64,000 bases of DNA from the NCBI GenBank assembly GCA_035307385.1, contig DATGID010000069.1, positions 60,132-124,131 on the forward strand. Reading direction: 5' to 3'. The DNA comes from DATBHW01 sp035307385. GTDB taxonomy: Bacteria > Chloroflexota > Ktedonobacteria > Ktedonobacterales > DATBGS01. Both the position numbers and the translations under genes were made by a program. Position 1 is the stretch's first letter, and each line of letters starts with the position of its first letter. Positions 43,274 through 50,796 of the stretch are shown in pieces. Below the pieces are notes generated by a model that searched no databases, had not been told where the DNA came from, and saw only the letters and a list, made by a program, of their open reading frames with translations.

Positions 43274-43420
43274 GTGAAGCACCCCTTTGCTAAAGCATGG
43301 GGTTTCTACAGGCCCGTGAGCCTGTGGGCCACTTCCTGGCCCCGGAACAAAATGTTTAAGGCCGCGTTGTGGTCCCGGTCTAGCGAGCAACCGCACTCGC
43401 AGGAATGCCAACGCTCATCT
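43274..43420 (-). ncRNA. Candidate omega-RNA (right-end RNA) of the TnpB element
   Basis: In TnpB systems the 3' end of tnpB plus the right end gives a scaffold RNA whose guide is the flanking DNA. Here the scaffold would end at TTCAC (43274) after the right-end hairpin, and the guide would be the next 16-20 minus-strand bases, GAGTTGCATCGGAACTGCCG, the beginning of selB. Extent and expression are inferred from known systems. Confidence 0.45.
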
Positions 43421-44330
43421 AGCTCCTTGTGAACAACCTGACCACAGCCGCTGCACAACTGGCTTGTCATGTGGGGATTCACGAACAATACTTGTCGTCC
43501 GGCACTTGCAGCCTTGGCGACACAGAACTGCTGGAATTGTTCCCAGCCAGCATCAAGAATCGACTGGTTTAAGCCCGCCTTGGCCGCTGCTCCGTTGGGC
43601 AGATATGCGCCCTCGTGCTCTGGGTCTGGCTTCGGTTCAGGCGCTTGGCTCATGTTGGTGATCTTGAGGTCTTCGAAGACGATCAGACCAAACCGATTGA
43701 CCAAGGCGCGTGCTGCCTTGTGCTGGAAGTCGCGGCGTTGGTTGCGTACCCTGCGATGTGCTTTTGTCAACGCGAGAGTAGCGCGTTTTCGGCGGCGGCT
43801 TCCCCTCTTCTTCCGATCCTTAGCCTGGGAAAGCACTTTTAGGCACTTCAAGCCTTTGCGATAGAGGCGCGGGTTTTCAATGATTTCCCCCGTTGAAAGT
43901 GTGGCAAAACGCAGCAGACCCAAATCAATGCCAACTGCATCCTCACAGAGTGGCAAGGCTTCTTCTTCCACCTTACAGGAAAAAATCATATACCACTGGT
44001 TCACCTCCCGTGGAAACGAGGATAGCCAGGCTTCTCTCCGTTTCTCAGACGTCGGAAGAAGGCTGCAAAGGCTTTGTCCAGCCGACGCAAGACATCCTGC
44101 AAGACCTGTCCGTAGATGTCATAGTAGGCGGGATAGGCCGCTTTGATCTCAGGGAGTTCTGCTGCCTGGGCTGTGTAGCTTAGACTCTTGCGGCGCATCT
44201 GATAATAGGCTTTGCGCTCCTCTAAGCCACTGTTATACAGTTCCCGACAGCGACGCAACACAAAGAGCAGGTGCTGCTCCTGTTTGGGCGTCGGATACAG
44301 CCGATACCTACAGGCTTTCCTCGTCAGCAT
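43306..44330 (-). pseudogene. tnpB: TnpB nuclease with internal deletion and broken frame
   Basis: The N-terminal part (44330-44001) starts MLTRKACRYRLYPTPKQEQ and ends PGYPRFHGR at a TGA. The C-terminal part (44004-43306) begins at VNQWYMIFSCKVEEE. In normal TnpB about 55-65 residues of the WED/beta-barrel lie between these, so a deletion removed them and broke the frame. The nuclease half keeps all RuvC residues: Asp in AVGIDLGLLRF, Glu in LIVFEDLKI, Asp in DRDHNAALNIL, and the zinc finger CSGCG...CECG. The protein is therefore likely inactive as a guided nuclease, though the C-terminal part could be made from the GTG at 44004. The stop is in the same frame as selB. Confidence 0.8.
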
Positions 44331-44499
44331 CGCGCTTCCTTTTCCGTTTTTCAGCGCGAGCATACTGCTCTAAGGCCCAGACCAGTTCGCTGTTCAGGGA
44401 CCGTCGATGCAGAGATGCCAATTGCCTGAACTGGGCTAGCAAAGCAGGTGGTAGATAGAGCATCCAGCGTTGTGATTTGCGTTCAGGTGAGGTATCCAT
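44308..44499 (-). CDS. Ribbon-helix-helix (Arc-like) protein in the TnpB element
   Basis: 63 residues. A strand (RWMLYLPPALL), helix and SLNSELVWALEQYARAE fit the Arc/MetJ ribbon-helix-helix fold of small DNA-binding dimers; the strand residues would contact the operator. A Lys/Arg-rich tail follows. Its end overlaps the tnpB start by about 23 bp, so the two would be cotranscribed. There is no ribosome binding site, and the promoter -10 lies 7 bases before the ATG, which suggests a leaderless message. It may repress the element. Not all IS605-type elements carry such a gene. Confidence 0.65.
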   Translation of the reverse strand: MDTSPERKSQRWMLYLPPALLAQFRQLASLHRRSLNSELVWALEQYARAEKRKRKRDADEESL

Positions 44500-44505
44500 A
44501 CTGGT

Positions 44506-44535
44506 ATAATATCATATCCTATGCTAGTACAACAA
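44506..44535 (-). promoter_or_regulatory. Promoter of the RHH-tnpB unit (probably leaderless)
   Basis: Minus-strand TTGTTG (44530-44535) and TATTAT (44506-44511) are separated by 18 bp. The -10 ends 7 bp before the ATG at 44499, so transcription would begin at or near the start codon. Confidence 0.6.
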
Positions 44536-44647
44536 GGGTAGCAAAGCCTCGTCTATTCCCCTACCTCAAGGCAGGGGTTTTACGTTTCTCTTGAATCCCA
44601 GAACGTCAACGACTGCCAATTCTGGGCTGAGCTATTAGTGGCTGCCT

Positions 44648-44800
44648 TGTGGATACTTTTGTCAGTAAATTCGTGGATAAGTGCCGACTTATCCCCAATG
44701 CCTGTTAGTAACTTGCCGTTTGCGTTCAAAAACGGGCAATTGTGGCTATTTGGCAACGAAAAACGCTCTCAAAGGCAGGAGATTTTTCCACATATCCACA
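44648..44800. promoter_or_regulatory. Cluster of five near-consensus DnaA boxes upstream of dnaB
   Basis: Each of these matches TTATCCACA (or its complement) in 8 of 9 positions: TGTGGATAC 44648-44656, CGTGGATAA 44672-44680, TTATCCCCA 44689-44697, TTTTCCACA 44784-44792 and ATATCCACA 44792-44800. The second and third form an inverted repeat (GGATAAGT/ACTTATCC). No gene lies in 44591-44982. This may be a DnaA-regulated promoter or part of a replication origin. Confidence 0.65.
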
Positions 44801-44905
44801 GCCCTAGCTCAACGGGGCAAGTTGCAAAGCGCAGGAATCGAGTGTATAAAGAAAAGTACCGCCTACTTCGTGGCCCCAAAGATGCTGATGTGCTTTGCAA
44901 GCTAA

Positions 44906-44914
44906 TGCTATAAT
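44906..44914 (+). promoter_or_regulatory. Extended -10 promoter of dnaB
   Basis: TGC then a perfect TATAAT (44909-44914) forms an extended -10, about 70 bp before the dnaB start. It lies 106 bp downstream of the last DnaA box. Confidence 0.7.
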
Positions 44915-44982
44915 CACTTTAGAACTGCTGTTCGATAGTTTGGGCTGAGAGCCAGTGTTTCTCTCAAGAGAAAGCATGTCCT

Positions 44983-46311
44983 ATGGAAAAGTTGCTGCCG
45001 CAGAATATCGAAGCCGAGGAGGGAGTGCTCGGCAGCATCATCATCGACCCCGAAGCGGTGGTGCAGGTTGCTGATTTCCTGCGCCCCGAAGATTTCTACC
45101 GCGACGCGCACCGCGCCATTTTTCAGGCGGTGCTTGACCTCTATGCTGATCGTGGTCCGGCTGATCTGATTACCCTCTGTGATGAACTTCAGCGGCGCGG
45201 GCGCCTGGAGGAAGTGGGCGGCGCGGCCTATATCTCATCGCTGGTGAACGCGGTGCCCACCAGCGCCAACGTGGAATATTACGCGCGCATCGTGGAGCGC
45301 GCGTCGATCATGCGGCGGCTGATTCATGCTGCCGGGCAGATGGCGGCGCTGGCCTATAACGAGAGCGACGCCAATGTGGCCCTCGATAAAGCCGAACAAC
45401 TGATTTTTTCTATCAGCCAGCGCTATAATCGCTCTGATTTTGATGATCTGCGCACGCTGCTGGAAGATTATTATGAAAAGCTCGATAAACTGCATGAACA
45501 ACGCGGCTCGCTGGTTGGCTTGCCAACGGGTTTTCATGATCTCGATAAAATGACTGGTGGCCTGCAAAAATCTGATCTCATAATACTGGCCGCTCGCCCG
45601 GCTGTTGGAAAGAGCGCGTTTGCCTTGTCGCTTGCGTATAACGCGGCGATTCGGAGGAATCGCGTGGCGTTCTTTGCGCTGGAGATGAGCAAAGAACAGT
45701 TGGTGCAGCGCCTGCTGGCGATGGATGCAGGCATCGATCAGCAGCGCTTGCGCACCGGCATGATCGAAGATGACGAGTGGGAGCGTATCAGCCACGCCAT
45801 CGGGCGACTTTCGCAGATTGATCTCTATATCGACGATACGGCGGGCATCTCCACGATGGAGATGCGCAGCAAAGCGCGCCGTCTGGCTGCCGAGCGCGGC
45901 ATCGATCTGGTGATTGTGGATTATCTACAATTGATGCAGGGGCATGCAGGCGGGCGCAACGAGAACCGCGTGCAGGAGATTTCAGAGATCAGCCGCAGCC
46001 TGAAGGCGCTGGCCCGTGAACTGGATGTGCCGGTGCTGGCGCTCTCGCAGTTGTCGCGCGCAGTGGAGAGCCGCCAATCACGGGTTCCACAATTGAGCGA
46101 TTTACGTGAATCGGGCTCAATTGAGCAAGATAGCGATATAGTTTTATTCATTTATCGTGATGAAGTCTATAATCCCGAAAGCGATCGCAAAAATATCGCC
46201 GATATTATCGTTGCCAAGCACCGCAACGGGCCGATTGGGCAGTTTAGTCTCTATTTCAAGTCCAGCCAGACGTTGTTCCGCAACCTTGATCTGCATGGGC
46301 CGCAGCCGTAG
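44983..46311 (+). CDS. dnaB: Replicative DNA helicase DnaB
   Basis: 442 residues, normal length. The N-terminal domain begins LLPQNIEAEEGVLGSII with the typical DFFYR...-like DFYRDAHRAIF. The RecA-like motor has Walker A LAARPAVGKSAFALSLA (H1), LEMSKEQLVQRLL (H1a), Walker B DLVIVDYLQLM (H2), LALSQLSRAVESR (H3) and SDLRESGSIEQDSDIV (H4), ending in KHRNGPIGQFSLYF. It unwinds DNA at the fork as a hexamer. Two further replication genes follow at close spacing on the same strand, and DnaA boxes lie upstream. AAGCATG-type spacing is weak; no strong ribosome binding site is visible. Confidence 0.97.
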   Translation: MEKLLPQNIEAEEGVLGSIIIDPEAVVQVADFLRPEDFYRDAHRAIFQAVLDLYADRGPADLITLCDELQRRGRLEEVGGAAYISSLVNAVPTSANVEYYARIVERASIMRRLIHAAGQMAALAYNESDANVALDKAEQLIFSISQRYNRSDFDDLRTLLEDYYEKLDKLHEQRGSLVGLPTGFHDLDKMTGGLQKSDLIILAARPAVGKSAFALSLAYNAAIRRNRVAFFALEMSKEQLVQRLLAMDAGIDQQRLRTGMIEDDEWERISHAIGRLSQIDLYIDDTAGISTMEMRSKARRLAAERGIDLVIVDYLQLMQGHAGGRNENRVQEISEISRSLKALARELDVPVLALSQLSRAVESRQSRVPQLSDLRESGSIEQDSDIVLFIYRDEVYNPESDRKNIADIIVAKHRNGPIGQFSLYFKSSQTLFRNLDLHGPQP

Positions 46312-46323
46312 GAGCGTACTTGT

Positions 46324-47037
46324 ATGCCAGCCTTCAGTGGTTTTCCTCCAGGGAAGAACCCTTCTGTCCCGTTGCCGGAGCAGTTCTTTACGACATTGCT
46401 GCCGGAGATCGAGGATTACGCCGAACTGAAGGTGACGCTGCACCTGTTCTGGCTGCTGGCGCAAAAGCGCGGCACGCCGCGCTGCGCCAGCGAGCGCGAA
46501 CTGGCGGTTGATCCGATCTTGCGGCGGAGCCTGCGGCGCAAGGGTGACCCACGCCCGCCAGAGGAGCGCATCCGCGCTGGGCTGGAACTGGCGGTGGCGC
46601 GTGGAACGCTGCTCTCTGTGCGGCTGCGCCTGGATGATGAACTGGTAAGCTGGTACTTTTTCAATACCGAGGCAAGCCGCCAGGCGGTGGCGCAGCTTCA
46701 AGAAGGTGAACTGCCCGCCACGCGCCTGTTGAAGCAGGAGGGGCCGACGAGCGAGGCTGGCGCGGCCTTTGCAGCGGAGGCCATCTCGGTGGAAGTGGAC
46801 CGGCCCAATATCTTTATGCTGTATGAGCAAAATATCGGCTTGCTGACGCCGATGATAGCCGAAGACCTCAAGGATGCCGCCGACCACTATCCGGAAGACT
46901 GGATTGTGGATGCCTTCCGCGAGGCCGTGCAGCAAAATAAACGTACCTGGAGCTATATTCGCGCCATTCTGCGGCGCTGGGAAACCGAAGGAAAAGGGGG
47001 CGAAAACCATGGAACGCCTGGGCGATACGCTCGGTAA
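46324..47037 (+). CDS. DnaD-domain primosomal protein
   Basis: 237 residues. The C-terminal ADHYPEDWIVDAFREAVQQN then RTWSYIRAILRRWE is the DnaB_2/DnaD domain (PF07261-type), with the Y-I-x-x-I-L-x-x-W ending. The N-terminal half contains a winged-helix-like segment (ELKVTLHLFWLLAQKRG, ASERELAVDPILRRSL). In Firmicutes DnaD remodels origin DNA and helps load the helicase. GGAG precedes the ATG. It starts 12 bp after dnaB and overlaps the loader gene by 29 bp, which supports a role in helicase loading. Confidence 0.85.
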   Translation: MPAFSGFPPGKNPSVPLPEQFFTTLLPEIEDYAELKVTLHLFWLLAQKRGTPRCASERELAVDPILRRSLRRKGDPRPPEERIRAGLELAVARGTLLSVRLRLDDELVSWYFFNTEASRQAVAQLQEGELPATRLLKQEGPTSEAGAAFAAEAISVEVDRPNIFMLYEQNIGLLTPMIAEDLKDAADHYPEDWIVDAFREAVQQNKRTWSYIRAILRRWETEGKGGENHGTPGRYAR

Positions 47038-47893
47038 TTATCCGCTCCGGCGACGGCAGCCATCCAATGGCAACGGCCCGTCCGAACAGCTTTCGCTGGA
47101 TCACCTGCTGGATGAAACTGCCGCGCAGGGGCCGCGCCGGGCTGAAGAAAGCGCTGCCAGGCAGCCAGGAAATGGCGCGCGCCGCAAAGAGGGCGAGCAG
47201 CCTTGTCCGTTCTGCCACGGCGCGGGCTACCTGTCCCAAGACCTGCCGGTGGACGACCCCAATTTTGGCAAGATTGTGCCATGCTCCTGTAAAGAGAAGG
47301 AACTGAAGCAAAAGCGTCGGCTGGAGTTGGGACGGCTGGCCCGGCTGGATTCCCATTGGGACCAGACCTTTGACACCTTCGATCAATCTGTTCCTGGCGT
47401 ACAGGAAGCGTATAAAATGGCCCGCGCCTATGCTGACGACCCGCAGGGGTGGCTGGTCTTGAGCGGGTCGGTGGGCTGCGGCAAGACCCATCTGGCGGCG
47501 GCGATTGCCAACGTCTGCCTTGAGCGTGACAGCCTGGTGATTTTCTCGACGGTTCCCGAACTCTTAGACCACCTGCGCACGGCCTTTGCCCCCAGCAACG
47601 AGATGCCCTATCATGAATTGTTTGATCGCATTCGCGAGGCGTATCTGCTGGTGCTGGATGATCTAGGCGTGGAGCATTCCACAGCCTGGGCTACCGAGAA
47701 GCTTTTTCAAATTATCAATTACCGCTACGAATATCGCATGCCCACCATTATTACTACCAACACAGACCTGAAGGGCCTCGATATGCGTATCCAATCGCGC
47801 CTCTTCGATATTGGGCTGGTGCGTCGCTGTCACATCAAGGCAGCGGACTATCGCCCGCGCAACGTGCCAGCCAAGCAGGTACGTCGCTCGTAG
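47009..47893 (+). CDS. DnaC/DnaI-type helicase loader ATPase
   Basis: 294 residues from ATG 47009, after AAGGGGG; the longer frame lacks support and lies inside the DnaD gene. Residues about 60-100 hold a zinc-binding motif (CPFCHGAGYL ... CSC), as in DnaI. The AAA+ domain has Walker A LSGSVGCGKTHLAAAI near 150, Walker B YLLVLDDLGVE near 215 and the sensor region PTIITTNTDL, with Arg finger IQSRLFD. It would load DnaB on single-stranded DNA at origins or stalled forks. IstB is the alternative family, but linkage to dnaB and the zinc motif favour a loader. Confidence 0.88.
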   Translation: MERLGDTLGNYPLRRRQPSNGNGPSEQLSLDHLLDETAAQGPRRAEESAARQPGNGARRKEGEQPCPFCHGAGYLSQDLPVDDPNFGKIVPCSCKEKELKQKRRLELGRLARLDSHWDQTFDTFDQSVPGVQEAYKMARAYADDPQGWLVLSGSVGCGKTHLAAAIANVCLERDSLVIFSTVPELLDHLRTAFAPSNEMPYHELFDRIREAYLLVLDDLGVEHSTAWATEKLFQIINYRYEYRMPTIITTNTDLKGLDMRIQSRLFDIGLVRRCHIKAADYRPRNVPAKQVRRS

Positions 47894-47908
47894 CGCCAGA
47901 TGCAAGGG

Positions 47909-49393
47909 CTACTCGTCTGAGGCTTGCTCGGCTTGTGGTGGATTGAGCGGAGCCAGAAAGGCGCGGTCAGCGACCAGGCGATGCGGGCGAAACACATGAT
48001 TGGAGAGTTCGGCAGGCGCGACGCTTTTGGGTTCGGGTGCCTGCTCGGGCGCGGCTGGTGATGGCTCCAGCGGGCGCGTGGGCAGCCGCAGCGGCCTGGG
48101 GTGTTCGCGCCCGCGCAGGGGAACGGTGGGTGTTTTCGGCGGCAACGCCTGGGTGGGTGTGGCCGTGGTGATTTCTTCGGCTGCGGGTTCCTGGCTGCTG
48201 GTTGGCAGCGTCTCCGTGACAGGTTCTTCAGGGACAGCGGCTTCCTCTCGAGGACGTTCGGCAAGATAGCGCAGCGGGATATTGCCGATGGTCAGCACGT
48301 CCCCATCTTCCACGCGTTGAGGCGCGCTGAGGCGCTGCCCATTGATGGCGGTGCCGTTGCGGCTGCCCAGGTCTTGAAGATACCACCCCATTTCCTGGCG
48401 AATAATCTGCGCGTGCTGGCGCGAGATCGAGGCGTCGGAGATGGTGATGTCACAGCCGCTGTCGCGCCCAATGGTGAGCACGGCTTTGCTGAGCGCGAAG
48501 ACTTGCCCCGCGCCCGCTCCCCCGCTGAGCAGCAGCGTTCCGCTCGCAACGTTGGCGGGCGGCGGCTGAGCAACCACGGCGACCAGTCTGGCGGTCTCGT
48601 CATGGCCTTCGCCGCGTTCGCCTTCGGGGGGTGTCCCGGCCTTGGCACTTGTCTGCGCTTGAGAAAACAGGTCTTCATAGCGAAAGTGCTGGCCGCCAAC
48701 TTCTAGCAGGTCGCCATCTTGCAGTGGCATCAGCCCCCAGATTTTCTGCCCATTGACGGAGGTGCCGTTCATGCTGCCGCGATCAAGCAGATAGGCGCGG
48801 CCACGTTCCAGGCGCAGTTCGGCGTGATAGCGCGAGGCTAGATCAGTCTCCAGCAGGATGTCGTTGTCGCGCTCGCGGCCCAGCAAGACGATCTGGCGGC
48901 TGAGCGCGATCTGGCGGTTGGCGTAAGGCTCATCTTGATGGATGAGGCGACCCCAGGGCACCTCAGGGCCAAGCGGTTCATGCTGGCGCTCGGCGCTGCT
49001 GGCTGTGGCGGCCACGCTGCGCAGCCTGCGGCTGGCCTGGCGCTGGCGAAGCTGGCGTGTATCGAAGGGCGGGGCCAGCAGCAGGAAGCCCGCGCTGATG
49101 CCCAGCGGAAGCATCCAGCCGATGACCGCGACCCAGGCCAGCCAGAGCAATACCTCGGAGACGCTCAGCGCTGGGCCTTGCAGGTCCAGCCGGGTCTCGC
49201 TCCAGATGATGGCAGGCAGAATGCAGACCGCAGCCGCCAGGCACCCCAACATCGCGCCCGCCAGTTGGCGAGGCGTGCCGCGCCGACGAGCAAGCGCGTA
49301 GGTGGCGACCCCTGCCGCAACGAGCAAGCTGCACCCCAGTCCTCCATAGCAGCCCGCGCGGAACCAGGTGGGGAAGTCTGCCGTAATCAGCAT
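47909..49393 (-). CDS. Membrane protein with two FHA domains
   Basis: 494 residues from ATG 49393 (GGAG 8 bases upstream; a GTG at 49402 overlaps the previous stop). Three membrane segments lie in the first 105 residues. The first FHA domain (about 150-225) has LLGRERDNDILLETDLASRYHAEL and DRGSMNGTSVNG; the second (about 285-360) has LTIGRDSGCDITISDASISRQHAQI and DLGSRNGTAINGQRL. Both keep the Arg, Ser-x-x-His and Asn-Gly that bind phosphothreonine. A Pro/Thr-rich tail of about 130 residues follows. It probably recognises Ser/Thr-kinase targets at the membrane. It is coupled to the transglutaminase-like gene. Confidence 0.88.
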   Translation of the reverse strand: MLITADFPTWFRAGCYGGLGCSLLVAAGVATYALARRRGTPRQLAGAMLGCLAAAVCILPAIIWSETRLDLQGPALSVSEVLLWLAWVAVIGWMLPLGISAGFLLLAPPFDTRQLRQRQASRRLRSVAATASSAERQHEPLGPEVPWGRLIHQDEPYANRQIALSRQIVLLGRERDNDILLETDLASRYHAELRLERGRAYLLDRGSMNGTSVNGQKIWGLMPLQDGDLLEVGGQHFRYEDLFSQAQTSAKAGTPPEGERGEGHDETARLVAVVAQPPPANVASGTLLLSGGAGAGQVFALSKAVLTIGRDSGCDITISDASISRQHAQIIRQEMGWYLQDLGSRNGTAINGQRLSAPQRVEDGDVLTIGNIPLRYLAERPREEAAVPEEPVTETLPTSSQEPAAEEITTATPTQALPPKTPTVPLRGREHPRPLRLPTRPLEPSPAAPEQAPEPKSVAPAELSNHVFRPHRLVADRAFLAPLNPPQAEQASDE

Positions 49394-49398
49394 ACTGC

Positions 49399-50511
49399 TC
49401 ACTCCATCGGCCAGATGTTATTTTGCTGGCGCTCTGCCGTCACATCGATGATCTGCGTGATCTGGCTGGCGTCCTGGACTGCTTCGCTGTCGCCTTCCTG
49501 GTTCGCCTGCGACCCCAGATTATTTTGTCCCAACAACGAGGTTTCCCAGAACTCGCGCTGGGTGCTGTCTGGCCCCATGGCGACGCCCAGAAACGCATGG
49601 TCCTGGGTCAGATAGATATAGGGGCGCATATGCAGACTTTCGACGGCTGAGGCCATTGTCAACGTCGTTTCGACGCACATGCCCAACCCCGATTGCAGCA
49701 CATCCTTGGGGAGCAGAATATCCTGTAACTGCGGCAGGCCATATTGAATGGTAATGCGGCTGTAGCGAATGTGATAATCCTGCTCCAGCGTATCGAAGAT
49801 GGCGTCGATCTGATTGATGATGTCTTGCCGGGTGCCATCGTAGCCGACCATCGAGGTGGTACCGGGATAGAGTGAGGGGTTGTTCTGAAGGCGCAGCGTC
49901 GCGCGATCAAGCAACTGGCGAATAGCAGGGTCTTGCGGCGTCACCCAGCCTGCCAGGAACGCGGCATTGTTCTGTCCCTGCGGAGAGAGCCAGCTTATGT
50001 CGCGGCTGCTGAGCAGCCGCAGCGGCTTGCTATCGGCACATGACTTGCCCGACGCATCGCGCACGCCCAACACCACCTGGCTATCGCGATAGGGGATGGT
50101 TGCCAGCGCGTCAATCACGCCTGGCAGCATCGGCGGGTGGAAGTCCTGACTTTTCCAGCCAGGCGTGGCATCCACCGTGATGGGCTGCATCTGCGAAAAA
50201 TTGGGAATCTGGACGCTGAGTGTGATCTGCTGCGGCGTGGCGCTGCGATAGCGTACGGTGAGCAGCGTGGGCAGATTGCCATAGAAGCCGGTGAGCAACT
50301 GCGGCAGGCCGTTGCCACTGGTGGCAGCCAGCGCCTGCGGAGTGATGCTCCAGGTGAACTCAGCGCCGCATGACCCCTGGCCGTACAAGGCGTAGGCTTG
50401 CTGATAGAGTTGGTAGGAGCGCAAGCCACCACCCACGTACACCGCAGCGGCGAGAAACAGGCCCAGCAGGATGAGGCTAAGCTTCAGCGCGTTTTTCCCC
50501 AAGATGCTCAT
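49399..50511 (-). CDS. Membrane-anchored transglutaminase-like protein
   Basis: 370 residues. An N-terminal membrane anchor (LKLSLILLGLFLAAAVYVGGG) is followed by an extracytoplasmic region. Near residue 280, SGLGMCVETTLTMASAVESL then YIYLTQDHAFLGVAM fit the Cys-His-Asp arrangement of transglutaminase-like cysteine proteases: the Cys starts a helix and D-H lies on a following strand. The first half has a beta-sandwich pattern. The start at 50511 is an ATG with GGAA upstream. The stop lies 5 bp before the ATG of the FHA gene, so they form an operon. Substrate unknown. Confidence 0.68.
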   Translation of the reverse strand: MSILGKNALKLSLILLGLFLAAAVYVGGGLRSYQLYQQAYALYGQGSCGAEFTWSITPQALAATSGNGLPQLLTGFYGNLPTLLTVRYRSATPQQITLSVQIPNFSQMQPITVDATPGWKSQDFHPPMLPGVIDALATIPYRDSQVVLGVRDASGKSCADSKPLRLLSSRDISWLSPQGQNNAAFLAGWVTPQDPAIRQLLDRATLRLQNNPSLYPGTTSMVGYDGTRQDIINQIDAIFDTLEQDYHIRYSRITIQYGLPQLQDILLPKDVLQSGLGMCVETTLTMASAVESLHMRPYIYLTQDHAFLGVAMGPDSTQREFWETSLLGQNNLGSQANQEGDSEAVQDASQITQIIDVTAERQQNNIWPME

Positions 50512-50654
50512 CAAACAGGTTCCGATGATGAATGAGAATTGCTGTGTCGCAATGCAGGTGAAACTACAAGGCCAAACCGCTGGCGGACATGGTTCTGGGA
50601 GTAGGAGCGATCAGCCGGAAGCAGCGTGCCTTCCCCTGTCCTCCTGGTAGGTGC

Positions 50655-50683
50655 AGAGTAGCACAGGCACGACAACTCAACAA
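50655..50683 (-). promoter_or_regulatory. Probable promoter of the transglutaminase-like/FHA operon
   Basis: Minus-strand TTGTTG (50678-50683) and TACTCT (50655-50660), separated by 17 bp, with TGC before the -10. The leader would be about 140 nt. Confidence 0.5.
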
Positions 50684-50735
50684 GAGCAAGTAGTACTTTT
50701 GGGGAAGGAAAGTGCGAATGGATGTTACTTCTTGT

Positions 50736-50779
50736 GCAGTGTAGAGTCGTATAGGCACGCCCATACGACTCTACACTGC
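50736..50779 (-). terminator. 17-bp perfect hairpin after clpB
   Basis: GCAGTGTAGAGTCGTAT (50736-50752) pairs perfectly with 50763-50779 around a 10-base loop that can extend the stem by two G-C pairs. It lies 18 bp after the clpB stop. Neither strand has a T-run next to it, so it may be a 3' stabiliser or a terminator that needs help. Confidence 0.55.
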
Positions 50780-50796
50780 TCGCTGTACTGGCGGCG

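Larger units (their letters stand above)
43274..44590 (-). mobile_element. IS200/IS605-group element (TnpB with an upstream RHH gene)
   Basis: The element lies between TTCAA (minus strand, 44595-44591) on its left and TTCAC at the right end (minus strand, 43278-43274). Left-end hairpin: CCCCTGCC/GGTAGGGG near 44552-44575. Right-end hairpin: ACCCC...GGGGT with TGCT/AGCA inside, directly before GCTTCAC. These subterminal palindromes and the absence of inverted end repeats are typical of the group. There is no TnpA transposase. It carries a ribbon-helix-helix gene and a damaged tnpB. Boundaries are inferred from hairpins and the selB junction, and could be a few bases off. Confidence 0.75.

Noticed and set aside
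47009..47893. IstB transposition helper
   Set aside because: No IstA transposase is nearby, and the zinc motif and linkage to dnaB and dnaD point to a helicase loader.
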